Positions 28,987 through 37,816 are shown, counted from the stretch's first letter. The stretch: 64,000 bases of DNA from Corynebacterium auris (GCF_030408575.1 NZ_CP047047.1:744001-808000); one strand, 5' to 3'. The notes: a model not told the origin generated them from the sequence alone. Numbers and translations are program-made.

Positions 28987-30723
28987 CTAGGAGATCGTGG
29001 CGATCGTCGCGTTCGCCTTCACGCGCTCGCCCTGCTTCGCCACCAGGGCGACTTGCCCGTCGGTGGGGGCTTTGATGGTGGACTCCATCTTCATCGCCTC
29101 GATGGTTGCCAGCGCGTCGCCGGCGGAGACGCTATCGCCGTCGGAGACGAGCCATTCGACGATGGTCGCCTCGTACTTCGTGGTCACGGCGCCCGCCCCG
29201 GCCTCGGCGCCCGCGCCGGCCTCGGGGGTGGCGCCCTCCCCGCCGCGCGCGCCCCCGGCGCTGAGCAGGGAGACCGGGATGCCCACGGTGTGGAGCCTGC
29301 CGTCGATTTCGATGACCACGCTGGTGCGCTCGTCGTAAAGCTGCTCGATGTCCGAGACCTCGTGGTTGGCCGCGGGGGAGTAGTTGTGGTCCACCCAGTC
29401 GGTGTAGACGGCGATGCTCTCGCCGGTCAGCGCGGGGGCGTCGATCATGTCGCGGTGGAAGGGGAGCACGGAGCGCACGCCCTCGATCCGGAACTCGGAG
29501 AGGGCTTGGCGGGCGCGGCTGATGGCGGTGCGCCGGTCCGGGCCCCACACGACGAGCTTGCCCATGAGAGAGTCGTAGTACGGGGGGATCGTCGAACCGG
29601 TGGTCACGCCGGAATCGATGCGGACCGCGGGGCCGGTGGGGACGTCGAAGTGCGTGATGGTGCCCGGGGAGGGGGCGAAGCCGTTGGTGACGTCCTCGGC
29701 ATTGATGCGGAACTCGAAGGCGTGGCCCGTGATCTCTGGGTCGCGTCCGGCAAAAGAAAGCGGCTGGCCGTCGGCGATGCGGAACTGCTCGGCGATGATG
29801 TCCACGCCCGTGATGGCCTCGGTGATGGGGTGCTCGACCTGGACGCGCGTGTTGACCTCCAGGAAGGACACGGTGCCGTCCTCGGAGACGATGTATTCGA
29901 CGGTGCCGGCGGAGACGTACCCGGCCTTTTCGCAGATGGCGCGGGCTCCCTCCTCGATGCTGCGGCGCTGCTCCTCGGTGAGGAAGGGCGCGGGGGCCTC
30001 CTCGATGAGCTTCTGGAAGCGGCGCTGCGTCGAGCAGTCGCGGGTGCCCAGGACGGCGACGTTGCCGTGGGTGTCGGCGAGGACCTGGGCCTCGACGTGG
30101 CGGGGGTGGGTGAGGAACTTCTCCACGTAGCACTCGCCGCGGCCGAAGGCCTCGCGCGCCTCGCGCCCCGCGGAGTTGAAGCCCTCCTCGATGTCCTCTT
30201 CGTCGAAGACGACCTTCAGGCCGCGCCCGCCGCCGCCGAAGGCCGCCTTGATGGCAATCGGCATGCCGTGCTCGTCCGCGAAGTCGCGCGCCTCCTCCCA
30301 GCTCGACAGCGGCTCGGAGGTGCCTGGGGCGAGCGGAGCCCCGACCTCGACGGCGACGGCGCGGGCGGCGAGCTTGTCGCCGAGAAGCTCGATGGATTCG
30401 GGGGCGGGCCCGATCCACGTCAGGCCCGCGTCCTGCACCGCGCGGGCGAAGTCGGCGTTTTCGGAGAGGAAGCCGTAGCCGGGGTGCAGGCAGTCCGCCC
30501 CGGCGCGGTGGGCGATGTCGATGAGGGCCGGGATGTTCATGTAGGTCTCGGCCGAGGTGTTGCCTGGCAGCAAGTACGCCTCGTCGGCGACGCGGGTGTG
30601 CAGGGCGCCGGTGTCGGGCTCGGAGTAGACGGCGATGGAACGGATGCCGAGGTCGCGGGCGGTGCGGGCGATGCGCACGGCGATCTCGCCGCGGTTGGCA
30701 ATGAGTACGGCGTTGAGAGTCAT
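28987..30723 (-). CDS. Biotin carboxylase fused to biotin carboxyl carrier domain, pxp-associated
   Basis: The 578-residue protein starts with a biotin carboxylase (residues about 1-450: ANRGEIAVRIARTARDLG, the ATP-grasp loop KAAFGGGGRGLK, FLEVNTRVQVEH). A Gly/Ala-rich linker leads to a biotinyl domain with EAMKMES and biotin acceptor Lys545. No carboxyltransferase of the acyl-CoA type is nearby. The only partner is the adjacent PxpB-PxpC fusion, whose domains are homologous to the carboxyltransferase part of urea carboxylase. It could also serve acyl-CoA carboxylases elsewhere in the genome. Confidence 0.88.
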   Translation of the reverse strand: MTLNAVLIANRGEIAVRIARTARDLGIRSIAVYSEPDTGALHTRVADEAYLLPGNTSAETYMNIPALIDIAHRAGADCLHPGYGFLSENADFARAVQDAGLTWIGPAPESIELLGDKLAARAVAVEVGAPLAPGTSEPLSSWEEARDFADEHGMPIAIKAAFGGGGRGLKVVFDEEDIEEGFNSAGREAREAFGRGECYVEKFLTHPRHVEAQVLADTHGNVAVLGTRDCSTQRRFQKLIEEAPAPFLTEEQRRSIEEGARAICEKAGYVSAGTVEYIVSEDGTVSFLEVNTRVQVEHPITEAITGVDIIAEQFRIADGQPLSFAGRDPEITGHAFEFRINAEDVTNGFAPSPGTITHFDVPTGPAVRIDSGVTTGSTIPPYYDSLMGKLVVWGPDRRTAISRARQALSEFRIEGVRSVLPFHRDMIDAPALTGESIAVYTDWVDHNYSPAANHEVSDIEQLYDERTSVVIEIDGRLHTVGIPVSLLSAGGARGGEGATPEAGAGAEAGAGAVTTKYEATIVEWLVSDGDSVSAGDALATIEAMKMESTIKAPTDGQVALVAKQGERVKANATIATIS

Positions 30724-30750
30724 GGAGAAAAGTCCTTTTACCTTGACGTG

Positions 30751-30772
30751 TCTTTTACACGTCTTTTACACG
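30751..30772. repeat. 11-base tandem duplication across the pxpBC stop
   Basis: TCTTTTACACG occurs twice in immediate succession (30751-30761 and 30762-30772). The second copy contains the TAA stop of the PxpB-PxpC gene on the minus strand. It is a short local duplication with no mobile-element signs. Confidence 0.8.
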
Positions 30773-32316
30773 GAATAAAGTTCGAAGCGGATCTTTCCGC
30801 CGGGGGGAAGCTGGGCGGCGACGTCGATGTCCTCGCTGATGACCGTCGCGATGACCGGGTAGCCGCCGGTGACTGCGTGGTCGCGCAGGAAGAGCACCGG
30901 TTGGCCGGAGGGGGGAATCTGGACGGACCCGGCCACCATTCCCTCCGAGGCCAGCTCGCCCTCGCGCCCCCGCTCGAGCGGGTCGTCCGACTCGAGCCGC
31001 AGCCCCACCCGGTTCGATTCCGGAGTGACGGTGAAGGTCGTGGACAGGAAGCGCTCCACGGCCTCCTGCGTAAACCAGTCGTCGCGGGGGCCGAGGACGC
31101 AGCGCACCACGCCGACGGTGTCGGCGCCTTCGCGCGCCACGCGCAGCGGGTTGGACAGGAGAGTGCTCGTGGATTGCGGCCGGCCGAGCGAGAGGAAGAC
31201 GGTGTCGCCCTCCGCGAGGGGCGCCGGCCCGAGGCCGGAGAGCATGTCCGCGGCCGCGGAGCCCAGCTCAGCGTCGGCGACAAGCCCCCCGCGCACCGCG
31301 ACGTAGGTGCGCATGCCCGTGCGCGGGGCGGAGACCACCAGCTGGGCCCCCGCCGGCACGATGGCGGGCTGGGCGGCAAGAACCGGGCGGGCGTCGACCG
31401 TGATGTCGGCCTCCGCGCCGGTGACGCAGACGACGGCCTCGGTCAGGGCGCGAAGCGCCAGGCCGCCGACGTTTTCCAGCAGGGTCGCCCCGCGCGGGTT
31501 GCCCACAGCGGCGTTGGCGGCGTGCGCGGAGGCGCTGTCGGCGAAGCCCGAGGTGGTCACCCCGATATCCCCGTTGCCCGGTCGGCCGCGGTCCTGGTAG
31601 AGCGCCTGCAGGCCGGGGTCCTCGACGGTGAAGACGGGCCGCCGCGGCGGGCGTCGGAGGTGGAGTTCGCTGTGAGCGGCCTGCTCCGGCAGCTCATCGA
31701 CGGCCACGTAGCGCACGCGGTCGCCGGGGGAGATCAGAGCCGGCGGCGTGGCGGCGGAATCCCACATCGGAGTGCGCGTGGTGCCCACCAGCTGCCACCC
31801 GCCGGGGGAGGTGCGCGGGTAGACGGCGGAGAAGTCGCCCGCGAGCGCCACCGCGCCCGCGGGAACCTGGGTGCGCGGGGTCGCGCGGCGCGGGATGTCC
31901 AGCGCGCGTCCGGGCTGCTCCGGGACGCAGTAGGTGAAACCCGGGGCGAAGCCGCCGAAGGCGGCGACCCAGGTGGTGGAGGTGTGCCAGTCGATCAGCT
32001 CGGCGCTGCTCATGCCGAGCGAATCCGCGAGTTCGGCCAGGTCGGCGCCGTCGTAAAGCACCTCGATCTCGATGTCGCGCGCGGTTGCGCGCGCGGCGGC
32101 GTCCGGGGCGTAGGAGGCGAGCGCCTCGGTTGCAGCGGTGGCCGCGCCGGGGGAGTCGAAGGTGACAAGTACGGTGCGCGCGGCGGCGACGACGTCCGTT
32201 TGGCGGGGCAGCGGCTGCGCGGTGAGAGCCGCGTGCCAGTCCATCACCGTGGCTAGGTCAGGCAAATCGACGATGAGCGCGCGGCTGCCCACGCGCTTGA
32301 CCACGGGTGCGCTCAC
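30766..32316 (-). CDS. pxpBC: Fused 5-oxoprolinase subunits B and C (KipI-KipA / AHS1-AHS2)
   Basis: The 516-residue protein joins an AHS1/KipI domain (residues about 1-210, with FAPGFTYC and IPRRATPRTQVPAGAVALAG) to an AHS2/KipA domain (about 220-516, with VEDPGLQALYQD and RTYVAVRGG). In most bacteria these are separate PxpB and PxpC, which with PxpA hydrolyse 5-oxoproline to glutamate using ATP. The pair is also homologous to the carboxyltransferase region of urea carboxylase. GTG 32316 overlaps pxpA by four bases and follows AGGAG. Confidence 0.88.
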   Translation of the reverse strand: MSAPVVKRVGSRALIVDLPDLATVMDWHAALTAQPLPRQTDVVAAARTVLVTFDSPGAATAATEALASYAPDAAARATARDIEIEVLYDGADLAELADSLGMSSAELIDWHTSTTWVAAFGGFAPGFTYCVPEQPGRALDIPRRATPRTQVPAGAVALAGDFSAVYPRTSPGGWQLVGTTRTPMWDSAATPPALISPGDRVRYVAVDELPEQAAHSELHLRRPPRRPVFTVEDPGLQALYQDRGRPGNGDIGVTTSGFADSASAHAANAAVGNPRGATLLENVGGLALRALTEAVVCVTGAEADITVDARPVLAAQPAIVPAGAQLVVSAPRTGMRTYVAVRGGLVADAELGSAAADMLSGLGPAPLAEGDTVFLSLGRPQSTSTLLSNPLRVAREGADTVGVVRCVLGPRDDWFTQEAVERFLSTTFTVTPESNRVGLRLESDDPLERGREGELASEGMVAGSVQIPPSGQPVLFLRDHAVTGGYPVIATVISEDIDVAAQLPPGGKIRFELYSV

Positions 32317-33074
32317 AGGAAACTCCTGATCTCGATGCCCTCGTCGGCCAGGCGCGCGACGACGCTGCGGGTCAGTTCGACCGAGCCCGGGGAATCCCCG
32401 TGCACGCAGACGGACTCGGCGTCGACGTTGATCTCGGTGCCGTCGACGGCGGTGACGGAGCCGGTCGCCGCGACCTGGAGGACGCGGCGGGCCACGGCGT
32501 CGGGGTCGTGCATGACGGCGTTCGGCTCGCGGCGGGGCACGAGCGTGCCGTCCGGGGTGTAGCCGCGGTCGGCGAAGGCCTCGCGGACGACGCGCAGGCC
32601 GGCGCGTTCGGCGATGTCCACGGCCACCCCGCCCGGCAGGAGCATGACGGGCAGGTCGGGGCTGTACGCCTTGATACCGTCGACCACCGCGCGGGCGTGC
32701 GCCTCGTGGTGGACGATGGTGTTGTAGAGAGCGCCGTGCGGCTTGACGTAGCGCACCTGTGTGCCGTTCGCGCGGGCGAGCGCGTCGAGGGCGCCGATCT
32801 GGTAGAGCACTTCGTCGGCAAGCTCGGCGGGGGCGTAGTCCACGAAGCGGCGGCCGAAGGCGGCCGGGTCGTTGTAGGCGGGGTGCGCGCCGACGACGAC
32901 CCCCGCCCGCGCGGCGGCGGCGAGAGTCCCGGCGATGGAGTGGGGGTCCCCGGCGTGGAAGCCGGCTGCGACGTTCGCGCTGGAGACCATCTCGAGCATG
33001 GCGGCGTCGTCGGCAACGGGGTTGCCGGCCGTGGTTTCGCCCAGGTCGGCGTTGAGGTCGATGGTTGTGCTCAC
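32313..33074 (-). CDS. pxpA: 5-oxoprolinase subunit A (LamB/YcsF family)
   Basis: The 253-residue protein has the PxpA signatures DLNADLGE at the N-terminus, SANVAAGFHAGDP, YVKPHGALYN and a C-terminal VCVHGDSPG. It is the lactam-hydrolysing subunit of the 5-oxoprolinase complex. I start at GTG 33074, where conservation begins; a GGGAAGG lies upstream. It heads a minus-strand operon pxpA-pxpBC-biotin carboxylase. Confidence 0.9.
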   Translation of the reverse strand: MSTTIDLNADLGETTAGNPVADDAAMLEMVSSANVAAGFHAGDPHSIAGTLAAAARAGVVVGAHPAYNDPAAFGRRFVDYAPAELADEVLYQIGALDALARANGTQVRYVKPHGALYNTIVHHEAHARAVVDGIKAYSPDLPVMLLPGGVAVDIAERAGLRVVREAFADRGYTPDGTLVPRREPNAVMHDPDAVARRVLQVAATGSVTAVDGTEINVDAESVCVHGDSPGSVELTRSVVARLADEGIEIRSFL

Positions 33075-33228
33075 GTTCGTGTGCCTTCCCAAAAAAGAAA
33101 CAAAAAGAAACGGAGTGCGGCTTGGGGCGGATGCGCCCTCGCCACACGTGGTCAATGCCTTATTTATACCGCGCCCGGCGCCGAGTTTCGGCGACGGGCT
33201 GTTCCGCCGTGCTTGTACGCTGGGGCGC

Positions 33229-33552
33229 ATGATTTTGATGAACGTCAGGTTCATCCCGAAGCCCGAGTACGTGGAGAACTTCCGCGAACTCGTCGACGAC
33301 TTCACCCGCGCGACCCGGGCAGAGGAAGGTTGCCTCTTCTTCGACTGGTACCGCGATACCGATAACCCGGGCCGCTACATCCTCGTCGAGGGCTTCGCGG
33401 ACGACGCCGCGGAGGCGCACGTGAACTCCGAGCATTTCGAGCGGGCGGCCGAGCTGTTTCCGACGATCCTGGTTGAGACCCCCTCCATCATCAACACCCT
33501 CATCGAGGGCAAAACCGAGTGGGACGAGATGGCGGAGTTCAAGGTGGAGTAG
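33229..33552 (+). CDS. Antibiotic biosynthesis monooxygenase (ABM) domain protein
   Basis: The 107-residue protein is a single ABM/YgiN-type ferredoxin-like domain: FRELVDDFTRATRAEEGCLFFDWY, HVNSEHFERAAEL. Such small dimeric enzymes oxidise quinols or act in heme or redox metabolism, and the substrate here is unknown. ATG 33229 or 33238 are both possible. It is divergent from pxpA, with a 150-base gap holding an ATTTATA motif that could belong to either promoter. Confidence 0.75.
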   Translation: MILMNVRFIPKPEYVENFRELVDDFTRATRAEEGCLFFDWYRDTDNPGRYILVEGFADDAAEAHVNSEHFERAAELFPTILVETPSIINTLIEGKTEWDEMAEFKVE

Positions 33553-33604
33553 AACTCCGGAGTAGAAGTCAGGGGCGCGGCCGGTCACGGTAGCGTGGAC
33601 AGGC

Positions 33605-34438
33605 ATGAGCGAGGCGAAAAAGAAGAAGTCCGGAAAGCCGCCGAAGCTGTCGAAGAAGGCGTACGAAAAGGAGCTTTTGCGCCTGCAGGCCGAGCTGGTG
33701 GACATGCAGCAGTGGGTCGTGGAGACGGGCGCGCGGCTCGTCGTGGTCATGGAGGGCCGCGACGGCGCCGGGAAGGGCTCGGCGATCAAGCGCATCACGC
33801 AGTACCTCAACCCGCGTACCTGCCGAATCGAAGCGCTGCCTGCGCCGACGGAGCGCGAGCGGACGCAGTGGTACTTCCAGCGCTACGTCGAGCGCCTCCC
33901 GGCCGCCGGCGAGATCGTCATCTTCGATCGCTCGTGGTATAACCGGGCCGGCGTCGAGCGAGTCATGGGTTTTTGCACCTCGCAGGAATACCGCCGCTTC
34001 CTGCACCAGGCGCCGATTTTCGAGCGCCTCCTCGTCGAGGACGGCATCATGCTGCGCAAATACTGGTTCTCCGTGTCCGACGAGGAGCAGCTGCGCCGCT
34101 TTGAGGCCCGCCGGGAGGACCCGCTGCGGCGCTGGAAGCTCTCGCCAATGGACCTCGAATCCATCACTCGCTGGGAGGACTACTCGCGGGCGAAGGACGA
34201 GATGTTCGTGCACACGGACATCCCCTCGGCCCCGTGGTACACGGTCGAAAGCGAGGACAAGAAGCGCTCGCGCATCAACGTCATATCGCACCTTTTGTCC
34301 ACCATCCCCTACGAGCGGATTGCGCGGGACCTGCCGGAAATCCCCGACCGGCCGGAGGGCGAGGGCTACAAGCGCCCCCCGCGCAACGAGTTCAACTACG
34401 TGCCCGACGTGGCCAGGAAGCTCGAGAAGAAGGCTTAG
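33605..34438 (+). CDS. ppk2: Polyphosphate kinase 2
   Basis: The 277-residue, one-domain PPK2 has a Lys-rich N-terminus, Walker A EGRDGAGKGSAIKRI, Walker B IFDRSWYNRAGVE and the lid region SVSDEEQLRRF. It transfers phosphate between polyphosphate and nucleotides (GDP or ADP). It starts at ATG 33605 and its 3' end overlaps the convergent mpg gene by four bases. Confidence 0.9.
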   Translation: MSEAKKKKSGKPPKLSKKAYEKELLRLQAELVDMQQWVVETGARLVVVMEGRDGAGKGSAIKRITQYLNPRTCRIEALPAPTERERTQWYFQRYVERLPAAGEIVIFDRSWYNRAGVERVMGFCTSQEYRRFLHQAPIFERLLVEDGIMLRKYWFSVSDEEQLRRFEARREDPLRRWKLSPMDLESITRWEDYSRAKDEMFVHTDIPSAPWYTVESEDKKRSRINVISHLLSTIPYERIARDLPEIPDRPEGEGYKRPPRNEFNYVPDVARKLEKKA

Positions 34439-34995
34439 CGACGCCCCCGCGGCGTCGACACAGTCGCGTCCCCGGGCACCCAAAACCGCAGAGGCGCCTC
34501 GGTGTTTTTCGAGATGCCGACGCGTGGGCCGCGCACCCATTCGGGCTCGTCCTCGCGCGCGCTGATCTCGACGGGCGTGCCGTTGTCCGCCAGCTCGAGC
34601 CCGAGCGCCCGGCCCAGGTTGCCGGGGCCGCGCGCCAGGTTTTCGTGCTGGATCGGCGCGCGATCGGGCCGCTGGCGCCGCTGGCGGGCGAGGTCCTCCC
34701 CGGCGACGACTTCCCCGCCGCGCATGAGGCAGCCCTGGCCCTCGCCCTCCGGCGCGCAGACGATGTTGCCGTTGTGGTGGATCCCGTAGGAGAGATAGAC
34801 GTAGAGGCGCCCGGGTGGGCCGAACATCGCCGCGTTGCGCGCCGTCTTTCCCCGGTAGGTGTGCGCGGCGGGATCGGAGGAGCCGAGGTAGGCCTCCACC
34901 TCGGTCAGCCGGATTGTCACGCCGTTGTGGGTGATGAGGCAGCCGAGCAGTTGCGGGGCGACGATGTCGGCGGGGGCGGTGAAGTCGATGTCCAT
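34435..34995 (-). CDS. mpg: DNA-3-methyladenine glycosylase (AAG/MPG type)
   Basis: The 186-residue AAG-fold enzyme has TEVEAYLGSSDPAAHTYRG with the catalytic Glu, RLYVYLSYGIHHNGNIV and RGPRVGISKN. It excises alkylated and deaminated purines. This is the second such activity in the window, and unrelated in fold to tag. A 125-base leader upstream holds a hairpin and a DtxR-type promoter, so expression may respond to iron. Confidence 0.9.
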   Translation of the reverse strand: MDIDFTAPADIVAPQLLGCLITHNGVTIRLTEVEAYLGSSDPAAHTYRGKTARNAAMFGPPGRLYVYLSYGIHHNGNIVCAPEGEGQGCLMRGGEVVAGEDLARQRRQRPDRAPIQHENLARGPGNLGRALGLELADNGTPVEISAREDEPEWVRGPRVGISKNTEAPLRFWVPGDATVSTPRGRR

Positions 34996-35040
34996 CGACC
35001 CGATGCTATGCGCACCGGGTTATCGGTGCCGATACAGGGT

Positions 35041-35073
35041 GACGCCCCGGGCATGTGGCGGTCCCGGGGCGTC
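35041..35073. other. Perfect 11-base-stem hairpin in the mpg leader
   Basis: Arms GACGCCCCGGG (35041-35051) and CCCGGGGCGTC (35063-35073) enclose an 11-base loop. On the minus strand it lies between the predicted promoter and mpg, and no T-tract follows it. It could be an attenuator, a stabilising leader structure or the end of a short RNA. Confidence 0.6.
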
Positions 35074-35116
35074 CAACGAGAAATGCTGTGCGGAACTACT
35101 GGGCGATCGCCCCCTT

Positions 35117-35145
35117 TCTATAGGTAAGGCTAGCCTAATGTACAA
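35117..35145 (-). promoter_or_regulatory. Sigma70-type promoter with embedded DtxR box
   Basis: On the minus strand TTGTAC (-35, 35145-35140) and TATAGA (-10, 35122-35117) are 17 bases apart. The spacer and -10 hold a DtxR-type box (35120-35138) that matches the 19-base consensus TWAGGTWAGSCTWACCTWA except at its first position and one other. DtxR-Fe represses iron genes in corynebacteria. The nearest downstream gene is mpg; echA-like gene 35223 lies the other way. Confidence 0.6.
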
Positions 35146-35222
35146 CACGCCGTGGGTGGAGTCAACCAATCGAACGGTTGATTCCCGGGGCCTGGTCGGC
35201 AGTGTTGTGGAACACTTGGGAC

Positions 35223-36221
35223 ATGACTTCTCATGAGGAACCACAGGTAATCACGGACGTGGTGGAGCGCACCGGTATCATCACGCTCAACCGGCCCAGG
35301 GCCCTGAACTCCCTGAACAGGGGGATGGTCTCCCTGATCGCGGAGGCCCTAGACGCCTGGCGCGACGACGATGCCATAGACCAGGTGGTCATCCGCTCCT
35401 CCGGCAAGCACTTTTGCGCCGGCGGCGACGTCCGCGCGGCGCGCGAGGGCGTGCTCAACGGCAACGCCGACGAGGTGGACCGCTTCTTCGCGGAGGAGTA
35501 CGCCCTCAACCTGGAGATCTCCCGTTACCCGAAGCCCTACATTGCTCTGGTCGGCGGCGTTGATATGGGCGGTGGGCTGGGAGTCTCGGCGCACGGCTCC
35601 CATCTGGTTGTCACCGAGGAAGCCGTCGCGTCCATGCCGGAGATGAACATCGGGTTTGTCACCGACGTGGGGATGAGCTGGCTCTTGCAGCGCCTGCCCG
35701 GTCACCCCTCGCAGTCCCTCGGGGCGTTCCTCGCGCTCACCGGCTACCGCCTGGCGGCCGACGACATGCTCGCCACCGGCCTGGCCACGCACAAAGTGGA
35801 CTCGCTCGACGGGCTCGCCGAGCGCATCGCCGCGGAAGGTCTCGGCGTGCTCGACGAGGTAGCTGTCGAAGCCGGGCCCGCCACACTCGAGCCCTGGTAC
35901 GAGCAGATCGACGCCGTCTTCGACGGCACCTGGGCTGAGATCACCGAACGCCTCGGCGACTACCCGGACCTGGCAAAGTTGGTCGGCGAGCTCACCGCGC
36001 AGGCCTCGCCCTCCGCCCTTGTCGCCGCGGCCGAACTCGTCCGCGTCAACGCCGAGCGCGACCTCGAGGGGGCGTTGCGCAACGAGCGCACACTCGGCGC
36101 GGTTTTGTCCCGGGAGCCCGACTTCGCTGAGGGGGTGCGGGCGGTGCTCGTGGACAAGACGCACGATGCCCGCTTCACCCCGCAGCAGGGGCCCGAAAAA
36201 TACCGCGAGGTCCTGCGCTAA
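35223..36221 (+). CDS. 3-hydroxyisobutyryl-CoA hydrolase-like crotonase-fold enzyme
   Basis: The 332-residue crotonase-fold protein has an oxyanion-hole region GKHFCAGGDVRAAREG, a second region GGVDMGGGLGVSAHGS, and the HIBCH-type MPEMNIGFVTDVGMSWLLQRLPG. The length and C-terminal extension fit 3-hydroxyisobutyryl-CoA hydrolase (valine catabolism) better than a plain enoyl-CoA hydratase. I start at ATG 35223; the DtxR-type box lies about 85 bases upstream but its better promoter points the other way. Confidence 0.75.
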   Translation: MTSHEEPQVITDVVERTGIITLNRPRALNSLNRGMVSLIAEALDAWRDDDAIDQVVIRSSGKHFCAGGDVRAAREGVLNGNADEVDRFFAEEYALNLEISRYPKPYIALVGGVDMGGGLGVSAHGSHLVVTEEAVASMPEMNIGFVTDVGMSWLLQRLPGHPSQSLGAFLALTGYRLAADDMLATGLATHKVDSLDGLAERIAAEGLGVLDEVAVEAGPATLEPWYEQIDAVFDGTWAEITERLGDYPDLAKLVGELTAQASPSALVAAAELVRVNAERDLEGALRNERTLGAVLSREPDFAEGVRAVLVDKTHDARFTPQQGPEKYREVLR

Positions 36222-36355
36222 GCCGGGGGTAACCTCGCAGTGCCCGGTATGGCTCCCGGGGCGGGGTGATCCGATAGAATTGACCCCCAGCGCGCACCCC
36301 CGGGGGCGCACACAGTTTTGTTAGTTTGTCGAGCCCGCACCCACGAAGGACGATT

Positions 36356-37816
36356 GTGACTGAAGCTACCTCCACCCCCAACGACTGGAACCACAAGCTG
36401 ACCCTCGCGCAGGAGATGCTTCCCCTGATCAGCCAGCTGCACCGCGAGAACAACGTGGTCACCTCGATCTACGGGCGGCTGCTTGTGGGAGTGACCGACA
36501 TCGACATCATCAAGGCGCACCGCTACGCCCGGCGCATCGTCGAGCGGGAGCTGCCTTTGGATGACACGCTGCCGATCCTCAGGGAACTCGTCCAGTTCAA
36601 CCTCGGCACTGCGTCCATCGACCTCGGGCGCCTGGCCAAGAACTTCTCGCGCGCCGAGGGCCAGGACCTGCGGTCCTTCCTCGAAGCGGAGCTTGGCGAG
36701 GTGATCAACGGCGGCGACGAGCTCGAACCGCGCGACGTGGTCCTCTACGGCTTCGGCCGCATCGGCCGCCTCCTCGCGCGCATCCTCATCGCCCGCGAGG
36801 CGATGTACGGCGGCGTACGTCTGCGCGCGGTGGTTGTACGCAAGAAGGGCGCCGACGACATCGTCAAGCGCGCCTCCCTGCTGCGCCGCGACTCCGTCCA
36901 CGGCCCCTTCAACGGGACGATCTCCGTCGACGCGGACAAGGAGATCATCTGGGCCAACGGCACCCCGATCCAGATGATCTACTCGGATGATCCCGCCGGG
37001 ATCGACTACACCAGCTACGGCATCGACAACGCCATCGTGGTGGACAACACGGGCCGCTGGCGCGACCGCGAGGGCCTGTCCCAGCACCTGTCTTCCACGG
37101 GCGTCGACCGCGTCGTTCTCACCGCGCCGGGCAAGGGGGATGTGCGCAACATCGTTTACGGCGTCAACCACGCCGACATCACCGGCGAGGAGTCCGACCG
37201 CGTCATCTCCGCGGCCTCGTGCACCACCAACGGCATTACCCCGGTGCTCAAGGTGATCAACGACCGCTACGGCGTGAAACACGGGCACGTGGAAACCGTG
37301 CACGCGTACACCAACGACCAAAACTTGGCGGACAACTACCACAAGGGCCCGCGCCGCGGGCGTGCCGCCGCGCTGAACATGGTGCTCACCGAAACCGGCG
37401 CGGCCAAGGCAGTGTCCAAGGCGCTGCCCGAGTTCGAAGGCAAGCTGACCGGCAACGCCATCCGCGTGCCCACCCCTGACGTTTCTATGGCCGTGCTGAA
37501 CCTCGACCTCGAGCGCGAGGTGGAAAAGGACGAGGTCAACGACTTCCTCCGCCGCGTGTCCACCGATTCGAACCTGCGCCAGCAGATCGACTACATCAAT
37601 TCCCCGGATATCGTCTCCACCGACCTGCTCGGCTCCACCCACGCCGGCGTGGTCGACGGCCTGGCCACGATCGCCTCGGGCAACCACCTCGTCCTCTACG
37701 TCTGGTACGACAACGAGTACGGTTACTCTAACCAGGTCATCCGCATCGTCGAGGAGATCGGCGGCGTGCGCCCGAACATCTACCCGGAGCGCAAGGACCC
37801 TCAGGAGATTCGCTAA
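36356..37816 (+). CDS. gapB: Long-form glyceraldehyde-3-phosphate dehydrogenase (GapB/GapX)
   Basis: The 486-residue protein has a roughly 125-residue N-terminal extension before the Rossmann GFGRIGRL, the active-site SAASCTTNGITP (Cys near 289), HAYTNDQN and the C-terminal YVWYDNEYGYSNQ. This long form matches corynebacterial GapB/GapX, an NADP-linked, gluconeogenic-type enzyme in C. glutamicum. GTG 36356 follows AAGGA. Its 3' end overlaps the convergent glycosyltransferase by four bases. Confidence 0.92.
   Translation: MTEATSTPNDWNHKLTLAQEMLPLISQLHRENNVVTSIYGRLLVGVTDIDIIKAHRYARRIVERELPLDDTLPILRELVQFNLGTASIDLGRLAKNFSRAEGQDLRSFLEAELGEVINGGDELEPRDVVLYGFGRIGRLLARILIAREAMYGGVRLRAVVVRKKGADDIVKRASLLRRDSVHGPFNGTISVDADKEIIWANGTPIQMIYSDDPAGIDYTSYGIDNAIVVDNTGRWRDREGLSQHLSSTGVDRVVLTAPGKGDVRNIVYGVNHADITGEESDRVISAASCTTNGITPVLKVINDRYGVKHGHVETVHAYTNDQNLADNYHKGPRRGRAAALNMVLTETGAAKAVSKALPEFEGKLTGNAIRVPTPDVSMAVLNLDLEREVEKDEVNDFLRRVSTDSNLRQQIDYINSPDIVSTDLLGSTHAGVVDGLATIASGNHLVLYVWYDNEYGYSNQVIRIVEEIGGVRPNIYPERKDPQEIR

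Noticed and set aside
28951..32256. A plus-strand frame of about 1,100 codons without stops opposite the biotin carboxylase and pxpBC genes
   Set aside because: It is fully antisense to strongly conserved genes, has no homology and is a product of high GC3 on the other strand.
36222..36355. A hairpin around CCCCC/GGGGG before gapB as a terminator or switch
   Set aside because: It has a mismatch next to a pure C/G run and no T-tract; such runs arise easily in high-GC DNA.
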